DNA from: Candidatus Helicobacter avicola
GTDB lineage: Bacteria; Campylobacterota; Campylobacteria; Campylobacterales; Helicobacteraceae
Assembly (NCBI GenBank): GCA_019112865.1
Contig: DXIN01000030.1
Coordinates: 40,605-104,604, forward strand
Length of the DNA: 64,000 bases
Direction: 5' to 3'
This document shows positions 9,556 to 17,516 of the stretch, piece by piece. Each line of letters starts with the position of its first letter. The stretch's first letter is position 1. The notes below the pieces were generated by a model. That model saw only the letters and a list, made by a program, of their open reading frames with translations. It searched no databases and was not told where the DNA came from. The position numbers and the translations under genes were made by a program.

Positions 9556-9794
9556 GCCTGAATACACAGCAGTGGCTAGATGCACTCAAGGTTGCTATTC
9601 TTAGCCAAGATGACCAGAGGGCTTTTCTCCTCACACAAGATCTTCCATTGGATCTTGCCCAAAGCCCATTAGAATCTAAGCTCCAAGCCAAGGAGCTTAT
9701 CTCTCAAACACTCAAGCTTCTTACCTACAAAAAGCAACTTGCTAAAACATCAATGGAGCAAATCAAAGCCGCCAAAGCATTTTTAGAGACTTAA
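9552..9794 (+). CDS. Small FliT-position flagellar protein
   Basis: An 80-residue helical protein translationally coupled to fliS by an ATGA overlap. It lies where Helicobacter carries the FliT-like gene (HP0754 position), so a FliD or FliS-related chaperone role is inferred from position. The sequence itself shows only amphipathic helices rich in Leu, Gln and Lys, with no motif I can name. Confidence 0.7.
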   Translation: MSLNTQQWLDALKVAILSQDDQRAFLLTQDLPLDLAQSPLESKLQAKELISQTLKLLTYKKQLAKTSMEQIKAAKAFLET

Positions 9795-9839
9795 CAAACA
9801 TATCCATTATCCGTCATTTTCTAGCAGACTACACCAATT

Positions 9840-11429
9840 TTAGCATTTAAACGAATCTAGCTGCTCATTGAGTGTGTTTGCTTTAGAGGCGATGTCTTTA
9901 GAGATTGTATTTATCGTATGCACACTTTGGCTATTTTGGCTGATAAAAGTATCAAGTTGCTTGAGATTCTCTAAAATCTCGCTAATAGCCTTAAAGAGTT
10001 CATTTGCCTTTTGCAGTGAGTGTGAGGAGGCATCAAGTGCGCTTTGGAGTGATTGCATACTTTGCTCCAAAAACTCCGCACTTTTTGTCGATGAATCCGC
10101 CACCTGCGAGATATTCTCCACATTTTGCCCCATAGCTGCGTTTGCATCATGAGAGGATTGGATAATCACATTGATAACCGCATTGATTTCGCTCAAGCTT
10201 TTTTGTGTGCGCTCAGCCAACTTCCTTACTTCATCAGCGACTACAGCAAACCCTCGCCCTGCTTCCCCAGCGCGTGCAGCTTCTATATTGGCATTGAGTG
10301 CGAGGAGTGCGGTTTGGTCAGCGATTTCATCAATAATCACAAGCACATCTTTGATGCGCTCACTTTCTTTAGCATCAGCTTCAAGTCGTCCTGCGATTTC
10401 GTGTTCTGTGCTTACATTTTGCTGGAGGGATTGCACCATTTGGGCTAACACTTCCTTAGTGTTTGTGAGCTGCTTGAAAGATTCACGCACATCATCAGCA
10501 CTCCTTTGTGCTAATGCGATAGAATCTTGGAGCACCACTTCAATCTCCTCACGCATACTAGCACTTTTATGCACCACCTCCACACTTTGGGCTATGCGTG
10601 AATCTATCTCTTTTGAAGAATCCGAAAGATTGCGTGCTTGAGTGATGTTTTGGTGTGAAGTGTGCTTGGCATTACTAATCGTATCGCTAATTTTTTGGAT
10701 AAAAGCGTTGATATATGCGCTAGCTTTGGCTATCTCATCTTGATTTTTGACTGGCAGGCGCTTGGTCAGGTCGCCATCGCCTTGCGAAAGATCTTTGGCA
10801 ACATTTGTAAGGTTTTCAATAGGTGCAAACACGAGATGTTTAAAGACAAAAAACAGCACTACCAACATCACGAGGGCTACTCCTAGAATCCACAGCACAA
10901 CTTCAAACAAAATGGTGTCTGAATAAGTCAGCATTTCTTTATTAGAAATCGTGATTTTTGCCACGCCTAGTGCGTCTCCTATTTGTGAGGTCGCGTGGCA
11001 CATTAGACAACTTTCTTGGGCTATGAGGGGCTTGAGCATTACATAGCCATTGTCATTATTGCTCTGATAGGATTTGAGTAATTGTGTCTTATCCGCAAAA
11101 ATCTTTTCAATCTCCGCATCATCGCTTGGAGATTTGTTTAATCCCATAAGCTCAATGACATCTTTGGAGGGGAATATCTCGAGATTCACTACACCGGGCG
11201 TGTGTTGCGCACCATTGATAAAGCCATTAATCACTTCAGGATCGCCGGAGTTCATAGCGACCTTTAATCCCTCAAAGAGCATAGCATTGAGTTTATTGAG
11301 TTCGCTCGTTATGTTGTTTTTGGCTAGGATTCCAAAACCATTGTGGAGGTTATGCAATACTACACCAAGCAGGATTGCGATAAATACCAAAAGAATCAAA
11401 GTGATTTTTGAGCGAATTGTGCGTAACAT
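9840..11429 (-). CDS. Methyl-accepting chemotaxis protein with a CXXCH (c-type haem) sensor domain
   Basis: A 529-residue chemoreceptor. TM1 is at ~9-27 and the periplasmic domain at ~28-168; TM2 (~170-192) is followed by HAMP at ~195-245 and the signalling hairpin around [20 protein letters not shown] near residue 370. The periplasmic domain contains CLMCH at residues 141-145, a covalent haem c attachment motif, and resembles the Tll0287/DUF3365-type haem-sensor domain. That would make it a redox or gas sensor; haem attachment is inferred. An AAGGAGG ribosome site precedes ATG 11429. No CheW-binding pentapeptide-type tail is seen; it ends LDSFKC. Confidence 0.88.
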   Translation of the reverse strand: MLRTIRSKITLILLVFIAILLGVVLHNLHNGFGILAKNNITSELNKLNAMLFEGLKVAMNSGDPEVINGFINGAQHTPGVVNLEIFPSKDVIELMGLNKSPSDDAEIEKIFADKTQLLKSYQSNNDNGYVMLKPLIAQESCLMCHATSQIGDALGVAKITISNKEMLTYSDTILFEVVLWILGVALVMLVVLFFVFKHLVFAPIENLTNVAKDLSQGDGDLTKRLPVKNQDEIAKASAYINAFIQKISDTISNAKHTSHQNITQARNLSDSSKEIDSRIAQSVEVVHKSASMREEIEVVLQDSIALAQRSADDVRESFKQLTNTKEVLAQMVQSLQQNVSTEHEIAGRLEADAKESERIKDVLVIIDEIADQTALLALNANIEAARAGEAGRGFAVVADEVRKLAERTQKSLSEINAVINVIIQSSHDANAAMGQNVENISQVADSSTKSAEFLEQSMQSLQSALDASSHSLQKANELFKAISEILENLKQLDTFISQNSQSVHTINTISKDIASKANTLNEQLDSFKC

Positions 11430-11604
11430 TGCTTGCCTCCTTCGCTAGAGTTTAAGCACAAATTTCTGTTTTGTTTGACTTTATATTTCTTTAAGCTTAT
11501 ACTAAAATAAAAAAGCTTAATTTGTCAAGCTAATCCCACTATAATGTGTGCAAGCCAGCAAAAAGCTTACAGATTTTCGCAGAGTTTTTTTAGCTTAGAT
11601 TCGT

Positions 11605-11610
11605 TATACT
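11605..11610 (+). promoter_or_regulatory. Probable -10 box of gatB
   Basis: TATACT lies 30 nt before the gatB ATG and in front of its AAGGAAG ribosome site. A second TATAAT at 11540-11545 is an alternative. Confidence 0.45.
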
Positions 11611-11639
11611 AAGGCACAAAATACCACAAAGGAAGTCAT

Positions 11640-13067
11640 ATGAGTGCTTTTGAGACGATTATCGGACTAGAAGTGCATGTCCAGCTAAATACCAAAACCA
11701 AAATCTTTTGCTCCTGTGCCACGAGCTTTGGCGCAGAGCCTAATACCAATGTCTGCCCCACCTGTTTAGGACTGCCCGGTGCGCTTCCGGTGCTAAATCG
11801 CGAAGTGGTCAAAAAGGCGATTTCCTTTGGCACTGCCATTAACGCACAGATTAACCAAAACTCTATCTTTGCGCGCAAAAACTACTTCTACCCAGACTTG
11901 CCTAAAGCCTATCAGATAAGCCAATTTGAGATTCCAATCGTGGGACGCGGGAATATCGAGATCGAAGTGGGTGGCGAGAAAAAGATAATCGGCGTTACGC
12001 GTGCGCATATGGAGGAGGACGCGGGCAAAAATATCCATGAGAGTGATTACTCTAAAGTCGATTTAAACCGCGCTTGCACGCCGCTACTAGAGATTGTCAG
12101 CGAGCCAGATATGCGTAGCAGCGATGAGGCGATTGCTTATCTTAAAAAACTGCATTCTATCGTGCGGTTTTTGGACATCAGCGATGCCAATATGCAGGAG
12201 GGGAGCTTCCGCTGTGATGCGAATGTCTCAATCCGCCCTAGCGGAGATTCTAAACTCTACACACGCGTGGAGATTAAGAATCTAAACTCTTTTAAATTTA
12301 TCCAAAAAGCTATCGAATACGAAGTAGAGCGGCAAATCGAGGCGTGGGAAGATGGCAAGTATGAATCCGAAGTGGTGCAGGAGACACGGCTATTTGATAC
12401 CGCTAAGGGTGTAACGCGATCTATGCGGGGTAAGGAAGAGGCGGCGGACTATCGGTATTTCCCCGACCCGGATTTACTGCCGGTGTATATTGATGAGGCA
12501 TTAATGAGTGAGGGGCGACAAATCCCTGAAATGCCCGATGAGAAGCGTGAGCGATATGTGCGGGAGTTTGGGATAAAGCCAAGCGATGCGGGTGTGCTCA
12601 CAAGCGAGCTAGAAATGGCGCGGTATTTTGAATCTATGCTAGATTCTGGCGCGAGTGCGAAGGGTGCGGTTACTTGGCTTACCACCGAGCTTTTGGGGCG
12701 ATTAAAGGGCGAGAATACACTGCAGAGTTGCGGGGTAGATTCTATCACATTAGCGACTTTGGTCAAACGCATCGATGAGGGCAAAATCAGCGGCAAAAGT
12801 GCTAAAGAAATCCTTGATGTGCTAGTGGAGCAAAGGGGTGGCGATGTGGATAGGCTGATAGATTCTATGGGATTGGCGCAAGTCAATGACGATGGGGCGA
12901 TTTTGAGCGCGATAGAATCTGTGCTGGCTGCCAATGCCGATAAGGTAGCCGAGTATAAAAGTGGCAAAGATAAGCTCTTTGGGTTTTTCGTCGGGCAGGT
13001 GATGAAAGCTAGCAAGGGCGCGAACCCCGCACGCGTGAATGAGCTACTCAAAGAAAAACTGCAATAG
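11640..13067 (+). CDS. gatB: Aspartyl/glutamyl-tRNA amidotransferase subunit B
   Basis: Subunit B of GatCAB, which converts Glu-tRNA(Gln) and Asp-tRNA(Asn) to the amidated forms; Helicobacter depends on it. It opens with [20 protein letters not shown], carries zinc-site cysteines CSC and CPTC, and has the kinase-like core ending DANVSIRP. A GatB/YqeY helical tail follows from ~330. At 475 residues it is full length. AAGGAAG precedes the ATG. Confidence 0.95.
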   Translation: MSAFETIIGLEVHVQLNTKTKIFCSCATSFGAEPNTNVCPTCLGLPGALPVLNREVVKKAISFGTAINAQINQNSIFARKNYFYPDLPKAYQISQFEIPIVGRGNIEIEVGGEKKIIGVTRAHMEEDAGKNIHESDYSKVDLNRACTPLLEIVSEPDMRSSDEAIAYLKKLHSIVRFLDISDANMQEGSFRCDANVSIRPSGDSKLYTRVEIKNLNSFKFIQKAIEYEVERQIEAWEDGKYESEVVQETRLFDTAKGVTRSMRGKEEAADYRYFPDPDLLPVYIDEALMSEGRQIPEMPDEKRERYVREFGIKPSDAGVLTSELEMARYFESMLDSGASAKGAVTWLTTELLGRLKGENTLQSCGVDSITLATLVKRIDEGKISGKSAKEILDVLVEQRGGDVDRLIDSMGLAQVNDDGAILSAIESVLAANADKVAEYKSGKDKLFGFFVGQVMKASKGANPARVNELLKEKLQ

Positions 13068-13085
13068 CGCAAGTAAGGAAGCGGT

Positions 13086-13247
13086 GTGAATCTAAAAAGT
13101 GTGGTGTATGGGATTTTAGTGCTTGTGGCTTTTGTGGGCTGTGCATTGGGTGTGAGATGTCTTAAAACCACTAGTCGCGCACTCCCCAATCCCGACTACA
13201 ATCCGATGAAGTGTCCTAAGATTCTAAAAAGACTTAAGGATTTCTGA
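13086..13247 (+). CDS. Small (53 aa) predicted membrane or lipoprotein peptide
   Basis: A GTG-started ORF with AAGGA 5 nt upstream, filling the gap between gatB and lnt and overlapping the lnt ATG by one base. It begins MNLKSVVYGILVLVAFVGC, a single hydrophobic helix ending in Gly-Cys that resembles a weak lipobox, and ends with a basic tail KCPKILKRLKDF. I do not recognise the family. The ribosome site, tight packing and coherent membrane-peptide composition argue that it is real. Confidence 0.6.
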   Translation: MNLKSVVYGILVLVAFVGCALGVRCLKTTSRALPNPDYNPMKCPKILKRLKDF

Positions 13248-14665
13248 TGTCTCTCCTCTCACATACACGCTCTGTGTTAGATTCACTGCGTGCTCGGCTT
13301 GAGATACCATCATTTGCGCCCTATATTGATGCGATCTTGGCGTATTTTGCGCGCCTTATGCCATTTTTGCCCCCCTTTGCACAAAAAATCGCTTCCCTGA
13401 TTATTGTGCTTTTTTGTAATGCGCTGATGGCATTTGTCTTTGCCTCGCCCATTTATGCAATCTATCTTTTTGAATCTAGCGCTCACACCGATATACCCTA
13501 TTGGCTAGGGAGTATTTTAGGGGTATTGAGCCTATACACCTATTTGCGCATTCCTAAATCTCATCGCTTTGGCTTTGGATTTTTTGTGGGGATTTGGTGG
13601 TTTTGGTGGGTGGGGCTTAGCTTTAGATTCTTTGAGCTTAGCGCGCTTGTGCCCGTCATCGCAGTGTGTGTCGCGCTGGTGTATGGCGTGGTGTTTTGGG
13701 TGCTGCTCTTTTGTGAATGCTTGCCGGTGCGGCTCGTGGGGCTACTCATCATGCACTTTATCACGCCATTTGGGTTTGATTGGCTCGTGCCTCAAGCCCT
13801 GCTAGCGTATAGCTATTTTGGGGTGGATTCACTGCATTTTTGCCTACTTATCCTCGCACTCTATGTCTTTATAGTCTCTCTGCACGCACGCAAAAGCTGT
13901 GTGCTAGGCTCTAGGCGCAAGCCTTTGGCAAACCTCGCTCTAAGTCTTTTGTGTGTATTTGGTGCGCTAGACTCTGACACATTTGCTCCCAAAAATCCAC
14001 CGAGCTTTAGCTCACAAATCGCTCTTAGCGCGACCCAAGTCCCCCAAAATACCAAATGGAATACCCAAAATGTGCGTGAGATTATCGCGTATAATTTCGC
14101 ACTTATCGAGGACGCCATAGCACAAAAAAAATCACTCATTATTCTCCCCGAAACCGCCTTCCCTTTCTCACTCTCTGGTAGTGGAGCATCGGCAAGTGTC
14201 TATGAGACATTGCAGCGGTATGCTTTAGATATTACGATTGTGGCGGGTGCGCTACACACGCAGGGAAATGACACCTATAATAGTGCCTTTGTCTTTAGTA
14301 ATGGAGAATCTAAGCGCATAGACAAGGTGATTCTCGCGCCATTTGGAGAATATATCCCCCTGCCGCAATTTATCAAAAAGCATTTTGCTATTTTGACAAA
14401 TATGGAGTTTAGGGCAGGAGCGGTATTTAAGGATATTAGAGTGTTTGGGGAGCAGTTCCGCGTGGCTGTCTGCTATGAAGCGACTTCAAACAAGCTGTAT
14501 GCAGAATATCCGGAGTTTATCATCGTGATGAGTAATAATGCGTGGTTTTACCCAAGTATTGAGCCAAGCCTGCAAAAAATGCTCCTCAAATACTATGCGC
14601 GGCTGTATCAAAGCACAATTTTTCATAGCGTTAATATGAGTGAGAGTGCGATTATCACACCCTAG
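13247..14665 (+). CDS. lnt: Apolipoprotein N-acyltransferase
   Basis: Inner-membrane enzyme that adds the third acyl chain to lipoproteins. Six or more hydrophobic segments fill residues 40-230, followed by the periplasmic nitrilase-like domain. Catalytic candidates are Glu in LIILPETAFP (~302), Lys in RIDKVILAPFGEYIP (~364) and Cys in RVAVCYEA (~409). The 472-residue frame stops soon after HSVNMSESAIITP and has no evident final transmembrane helix, unlike E. coli Lnt. No frameshift restoring a longer tail was found. Confidence 0.88.
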   Translation: MSLLSHTRSVLDSLRARLEIPSFAPYIDAILAYFARLMPFLPPFAQKIASLIIVLFCNALMAFVFASPIYAIYLFESSAHTDIPYWLGSILGVLSLYTYLRIPKSHRFGFGFFVGIWWFWWVGLSFRFFELSALVPVIAVCVALVYGVVFWVLLFCECLPVRLVGLLIMHFITPFGFDWLVPQALLAYSYFGVDSLHFCLLILALYVFIVSLHARKSCVLGSRRKPLANLALSLLCVFGALDSDTFAPKNPPSFSSQIALSATQVPQNTKWNTQNVREIIAYNFALIEDAIAQKKSLIILPETAFPFSLSGSGASASVYETLQRYALDITIVAGALHTQGNDTYNSAFVFSNGESKRIDKVILAPFGEYIPLPQFIKKHFAILTNMEFRAGAVFKDIRVFGEQFRVAVCYEATSNKLYAEYPEFIIVMSNNAWFYPSIEPSLQKMLLKYYARLYQSTIFHSVNMSESAIITP

Positions 14666-14723
14666 ACAAGTAGGTGAGCAAGAGTGTGGGCTAAGCCTGC
14701 AAGAGTGCAAGCTCGCAATGGGG

Positions 14724-16196
14724 CTAGAAATCATAGCGCATTTCTACGCGTCCCTTGCCATAATTTACATCACCAAAGTTTTGCCCATAGTATGCAGTAG
14801 CAGTAACTCTGCCAATCTTATAGGTGATTGATGGAGCGACTTCATGAAATGTGATGCCTTTGCCATTTTGTGCATCTGCTAGGTCTTGTGCTGATAGTAC
14901 AGATTCTACATATGGATAGCTGTTGTTGCCTCCGATATATGAGTAGTCTAGTCCAAGTTTCCAAGATTTAGTGAGTGCGTAATCTAGCGCGAGATAGCCC
15001 ACTTGTATGCTAGAGCCAGCGCGTCCGCCACCACCCATAAATCCAAAGCCCTCATTAGTCGCATCGTAGCTATTTGCCCAAAACTTCCCAGCGACATTTA
15101 TCCCGCCTTTGTGATCAAGGAGCGTGCCATAGCCATCGCCAAAGCTACCGAGATAACCGAGCTTGAAAGAGAATGGGTTTTCTTTGTGTTTGTATCCAAT
15201 TTGGAAGTTATAAATCCCGCGGTTTTTTGCCCAGTTAGTATTACCAAAGCCGTTGTATTTATCCACGCCTTGTCCTGCACTTGGTCGATGTGTGAAAGCC
15301 CATGTGGTATTGCTAAAATCCCCAGCACCAGTCATAAAGTTTGCATCATCGCTCATACCAGCTGCCGAGACTTGCCCTAGCACATAAAATCCTCCAAAAT
15401 CGTATTTGGCTTCACCAAAAGCAAGGTAATCTAGCAATCTATTCGCATAGCCTAAAGAGACATTGTAGCTAAAGCCTCCAAGTTTATCACCGCTGATAGA
15501 GAGAGTAGCTAAACCATTGCCAAGGCTACCTTCATTGACATTAGCAGCACCTAAATTCACGCCACTCGTGCCACGGAAGTTATAAATAATGTGGCTTGTA
15601 ATCCAGCTGTCATAGAGGTTTAGGGCGAGTTTTGTCTTGCCCGCTTGGAGCTTGGCGACACCACCCGTGCCTATATCTGTAACCTTGTCGCTAAAAACTG
15701 AATCCATTGAGATGCGTCCGGCACGAAACTCGGCTTTAGTCTTTTCTCCCACGATTTCTTTATTGACAGAGAGTTGGGAGATACCAAACCTGTCGTTGAA
15801 GTTTTTGCCCATCACTACCGCCATAGAGCCTTGCGTGGCGTAGTTGGAGTTGCTATTATCGACAGGATTTGAGCTGCCGTAGTTAAACATTAGCCCTGTG
15901 GTGAGACTCCACCCATCGACTTTGCCTGAAGTGAGATCAATCCTAAATCGATGTTGCTGATCCCCACCGCCACCACCACCAGGACCTTCAATCGTGGTAA
16001 ATCGCATACGCGCAAACCCCTTAGCTTCCATACCTTCAAAAAAGCTATTTAGTGCTTTTTTGGCATCACTTGATGCAGAAGATGGGGCTTGTGCGCTTTG
16101 GGAATTTTGAGCACCCTGTGCGTTTTGTGCCTCATCTGCGATAAGCAAACTCGAACTAAGCAATCCTGCCAACACTAACGATATTTTGTTTTTCAT
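14724..16196 (-). CDS. Major outer-membrane porin (Campylobacter MOMP-like)
   Basis: A 490-residue outer-membrane beta-barrel protein. The signal peptide MKNKISLVLAGLLSSSLLIA is followed by a low-complexity Ala/Gln/Ser linker (~21-45), then GFARMRFTTIEG and alternating strands rich in Gly, Tyr and Asn. It ends VEMRYDF with the C-terminal Phe needed for barrel assembly. The MFNYGSSNP and KTKAEFRAGRISMDSVF segments suit the MOMP/OprD-like family of Campylobacterales. A good AAGGAGA ribosome site and a TACAAT -10 precede it; the gene stands alone. Confidence 0.85.
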   Translation of the reverse strand: MKNKISLVLAGLLSSSLLIADEAQNAQGAQNSQSAQAPSSASSDAKKALNSFFEGMEAKGFARMRFTTIEGPGGGGGGDQQHRFRIDLTSGKVDGWSLTTGLMFNYGSSNPVDNSNSNYATQGSMAVVMGKNFNDRFGISQLSVNKEIVGEKTKAEFRAGRISMDSVFSDKVTDIGTGGVAKLQAGKTKLALNLYDSWITSHIIYNFRGTSGVNLGAANVNEGSLGNGLATLSISGDKLGGFSYNVSLGYANRLLDYLAFGEAKYDFGGFYVLGQVSAAGMSDDANFMTGAGDFSNTTWAFTHRPSAGQGVDKYNGFGNTNWAKNRGIYNFQIGYKHKENPFSFKLGYLGSFGDGYGTLLDHKGGINVAGKFWANSYDATNEGFGFMGGGGRAGSSIQVGYLALDYALTKSWKLGLDYSYIGGNNSYPYVESVLSAQDLADAQNGKGITFHEVAPSITYKIGRVTATAYYGQNFGDVNYGKGRVEMRYDF

Positions 16197-16231
16197 TGTT
16201 TCTCCTTGGTTGAATTTTTAAGGACAAACAA

Positions 16232-16237
16232 ATTGTA
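16232..16237 (-). promoter_or_regulatory. Probable -10 box of the porin gene
   Basis: On the minus strand this reads TACAAT, 35 nt upstream of the porin ATG, followed by an A/T-rich leader and the AAGGAGA ribosome site. Confidence 0.45.
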
Positions 16238-16288
16238 ACCACACGGCGTAAAATGCGCGTGAAAAGCGTGTAAAGATTCTATAAAGTT

Positions 16289-17365
16289 TTAGGGGAGAAG
16301 TTTTAGGGCTTTGTGGCTTAGATTTGAGAGTGGGAGGGTAGGGAGTGAATCTAGCCTCACAAACGTGAGATTTTCGTGCTTATCAAAAGGGAGGGAATCT
16401 ATAAGGTTTAGTGCGGCTTGTCTGTCTGCACATCGCGTGCATAATACTTCTGCGGTGATATTGTATTTGGTATAAGCATGTTTAAATCGCCCTATATGCG
16501 TAAAAGATTTGCTCATACTAGGCAAGGGTGTAGGGAGCATAGGGAGATTATAAAGCCCTGCATAGAGTTGTGAGTGATTGTGTGATAAATCTCGTTGTGG
16601 TGCGATGAGTGCGATAAAATCCTTATGGGATTGACAAAATACAATAACAAAGAGATGCAAGACCAAATCCTCACGCACTCTTGTGATTTTTTGTGGATAG
16701 CGGTGCGGGGCATTACTCCCTTTGCAAAACTCCCTAATAGGACACACAAGACAGAGTGCTCTAGCCCGACACACAAGCGCACCAATGTCAAGCAAGGCTT
16801 GGTTATAGCTAAAGCTATCATTTGTATCAAGGAGTTTTGTGGCTAGACTTTGTAGCTGGGAATGTGTGGGATTAGGGAGAGCAAAGAGGCGCGAGAACAC
16901 GCGCTTGATATTAGAATCTACAAAGCCCACACTCTCCCCAAAACCAAAGCAGCTTATCGCTCCTGCACTATAATCCCCAATACCTGGGAGACTCTTTAGC
17001 TTTTCCACACCTCTTGGAAGCATACCGCCGTGCTTTTGCACACAGATTTGTGCGCATTTACGCAAGTTGCGCGCTCTTGTGTAATAGCCTAGTCCCTGCC
17101 AAAGTCGCAAAACTTCTTGCTCGCTAGAATCTGCCAAAGCACGCAAGCTAGGGAAGGCACGCAAAAATGGGAAGTAAAACTCCTCTAGCACCCTTGAGAC
17201 TTGGGTTTGCTGGAGCATAATCTCGCTGATATACACCTCATAGCTTTGTGAGCCATCGCGCGCAAGATTGCGCCAAGGTAGCTCTACTCTGCCACATTTG
17301 GCATACCATTGTGCGATTTGAGTGTGGAAAGCAGGAAGTGCATCAAGTGCGGAGCGTGCGGACAT
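16289..17365 (-). CDS. mutY: A/G-specific adenine glycosylase
   Basis: Removes adenine mispaired with 8-oxoguanine. The start is ATG 17365 (MSARSALDALPAFHTQIAQW) with AGGAGG-like bases before it; the much longer open frame upstream is non-conserved. Family motifs are LPWR, EIMLQQTQVSRV (with the catalytic Glu), LPGIGDYSAGAI (helix-hairpin-helix) and VGFVDSNIKRV (catalytic Asp). Four cysteines in CRARALCLVCPIREFC form the iron-sulphur cluster site, though the first spacing is five residues rather than the usual six. The C-terminal domain is NUDIX-like. 358 residues. Confidence 0.9.
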   Translation of the reverse strand: MSARSALDALPAFHTQIAQWYAKCGRVELPWRNLARDGSQSYEVYISEIMLQQTQVSRVLEEFYFPFLRAFPSLRALADSSEQEVLRLWQGLGYYTRARNLRKCAQICVQKHGGMLPRGVEKLKSLPGIGDYSAGAISCFGFGESVGFVDSNIKRVFSRLFALPNPTHSQLQSLATKLLDTNDSFSYNQALLDIGALVCRARALCLVCPIREFCKGSNAPHRYPQKITRVREDLVLHLFVIVFCQSHKDFIALIAPQRDLSHNHSQLYAGLYNLPMLPTPLPSMSKSFTHIGRFKHAYTKYNITAEVLCTRCADRQAALNLIDSLPFDKHENLTFVRLDSLPTLPLSNLSHKALKLLP

Positions 17366-17516
17366 AGAATCCTCCAAAATGATTTGTGTGATTATAGCAG
17401 ATTCACAAATGTGGAGTGTTTTATAAGTTTTAGCTTGGCTTTGGATTCTAAGAAGTATTAACACGCTATTGTTTGCAATATAATAGGATTGTGTCATTAC
17501 AACTTTAGGAGTGTGT

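Noticed and set aside
14640..14831. Frameshift extension of lnt
   Set aside because: The alternative frame after the lnt stop runs antisense into the porin 3' end and has no Lnt-like sequence, so the stop at 14665 is taken as genuine.
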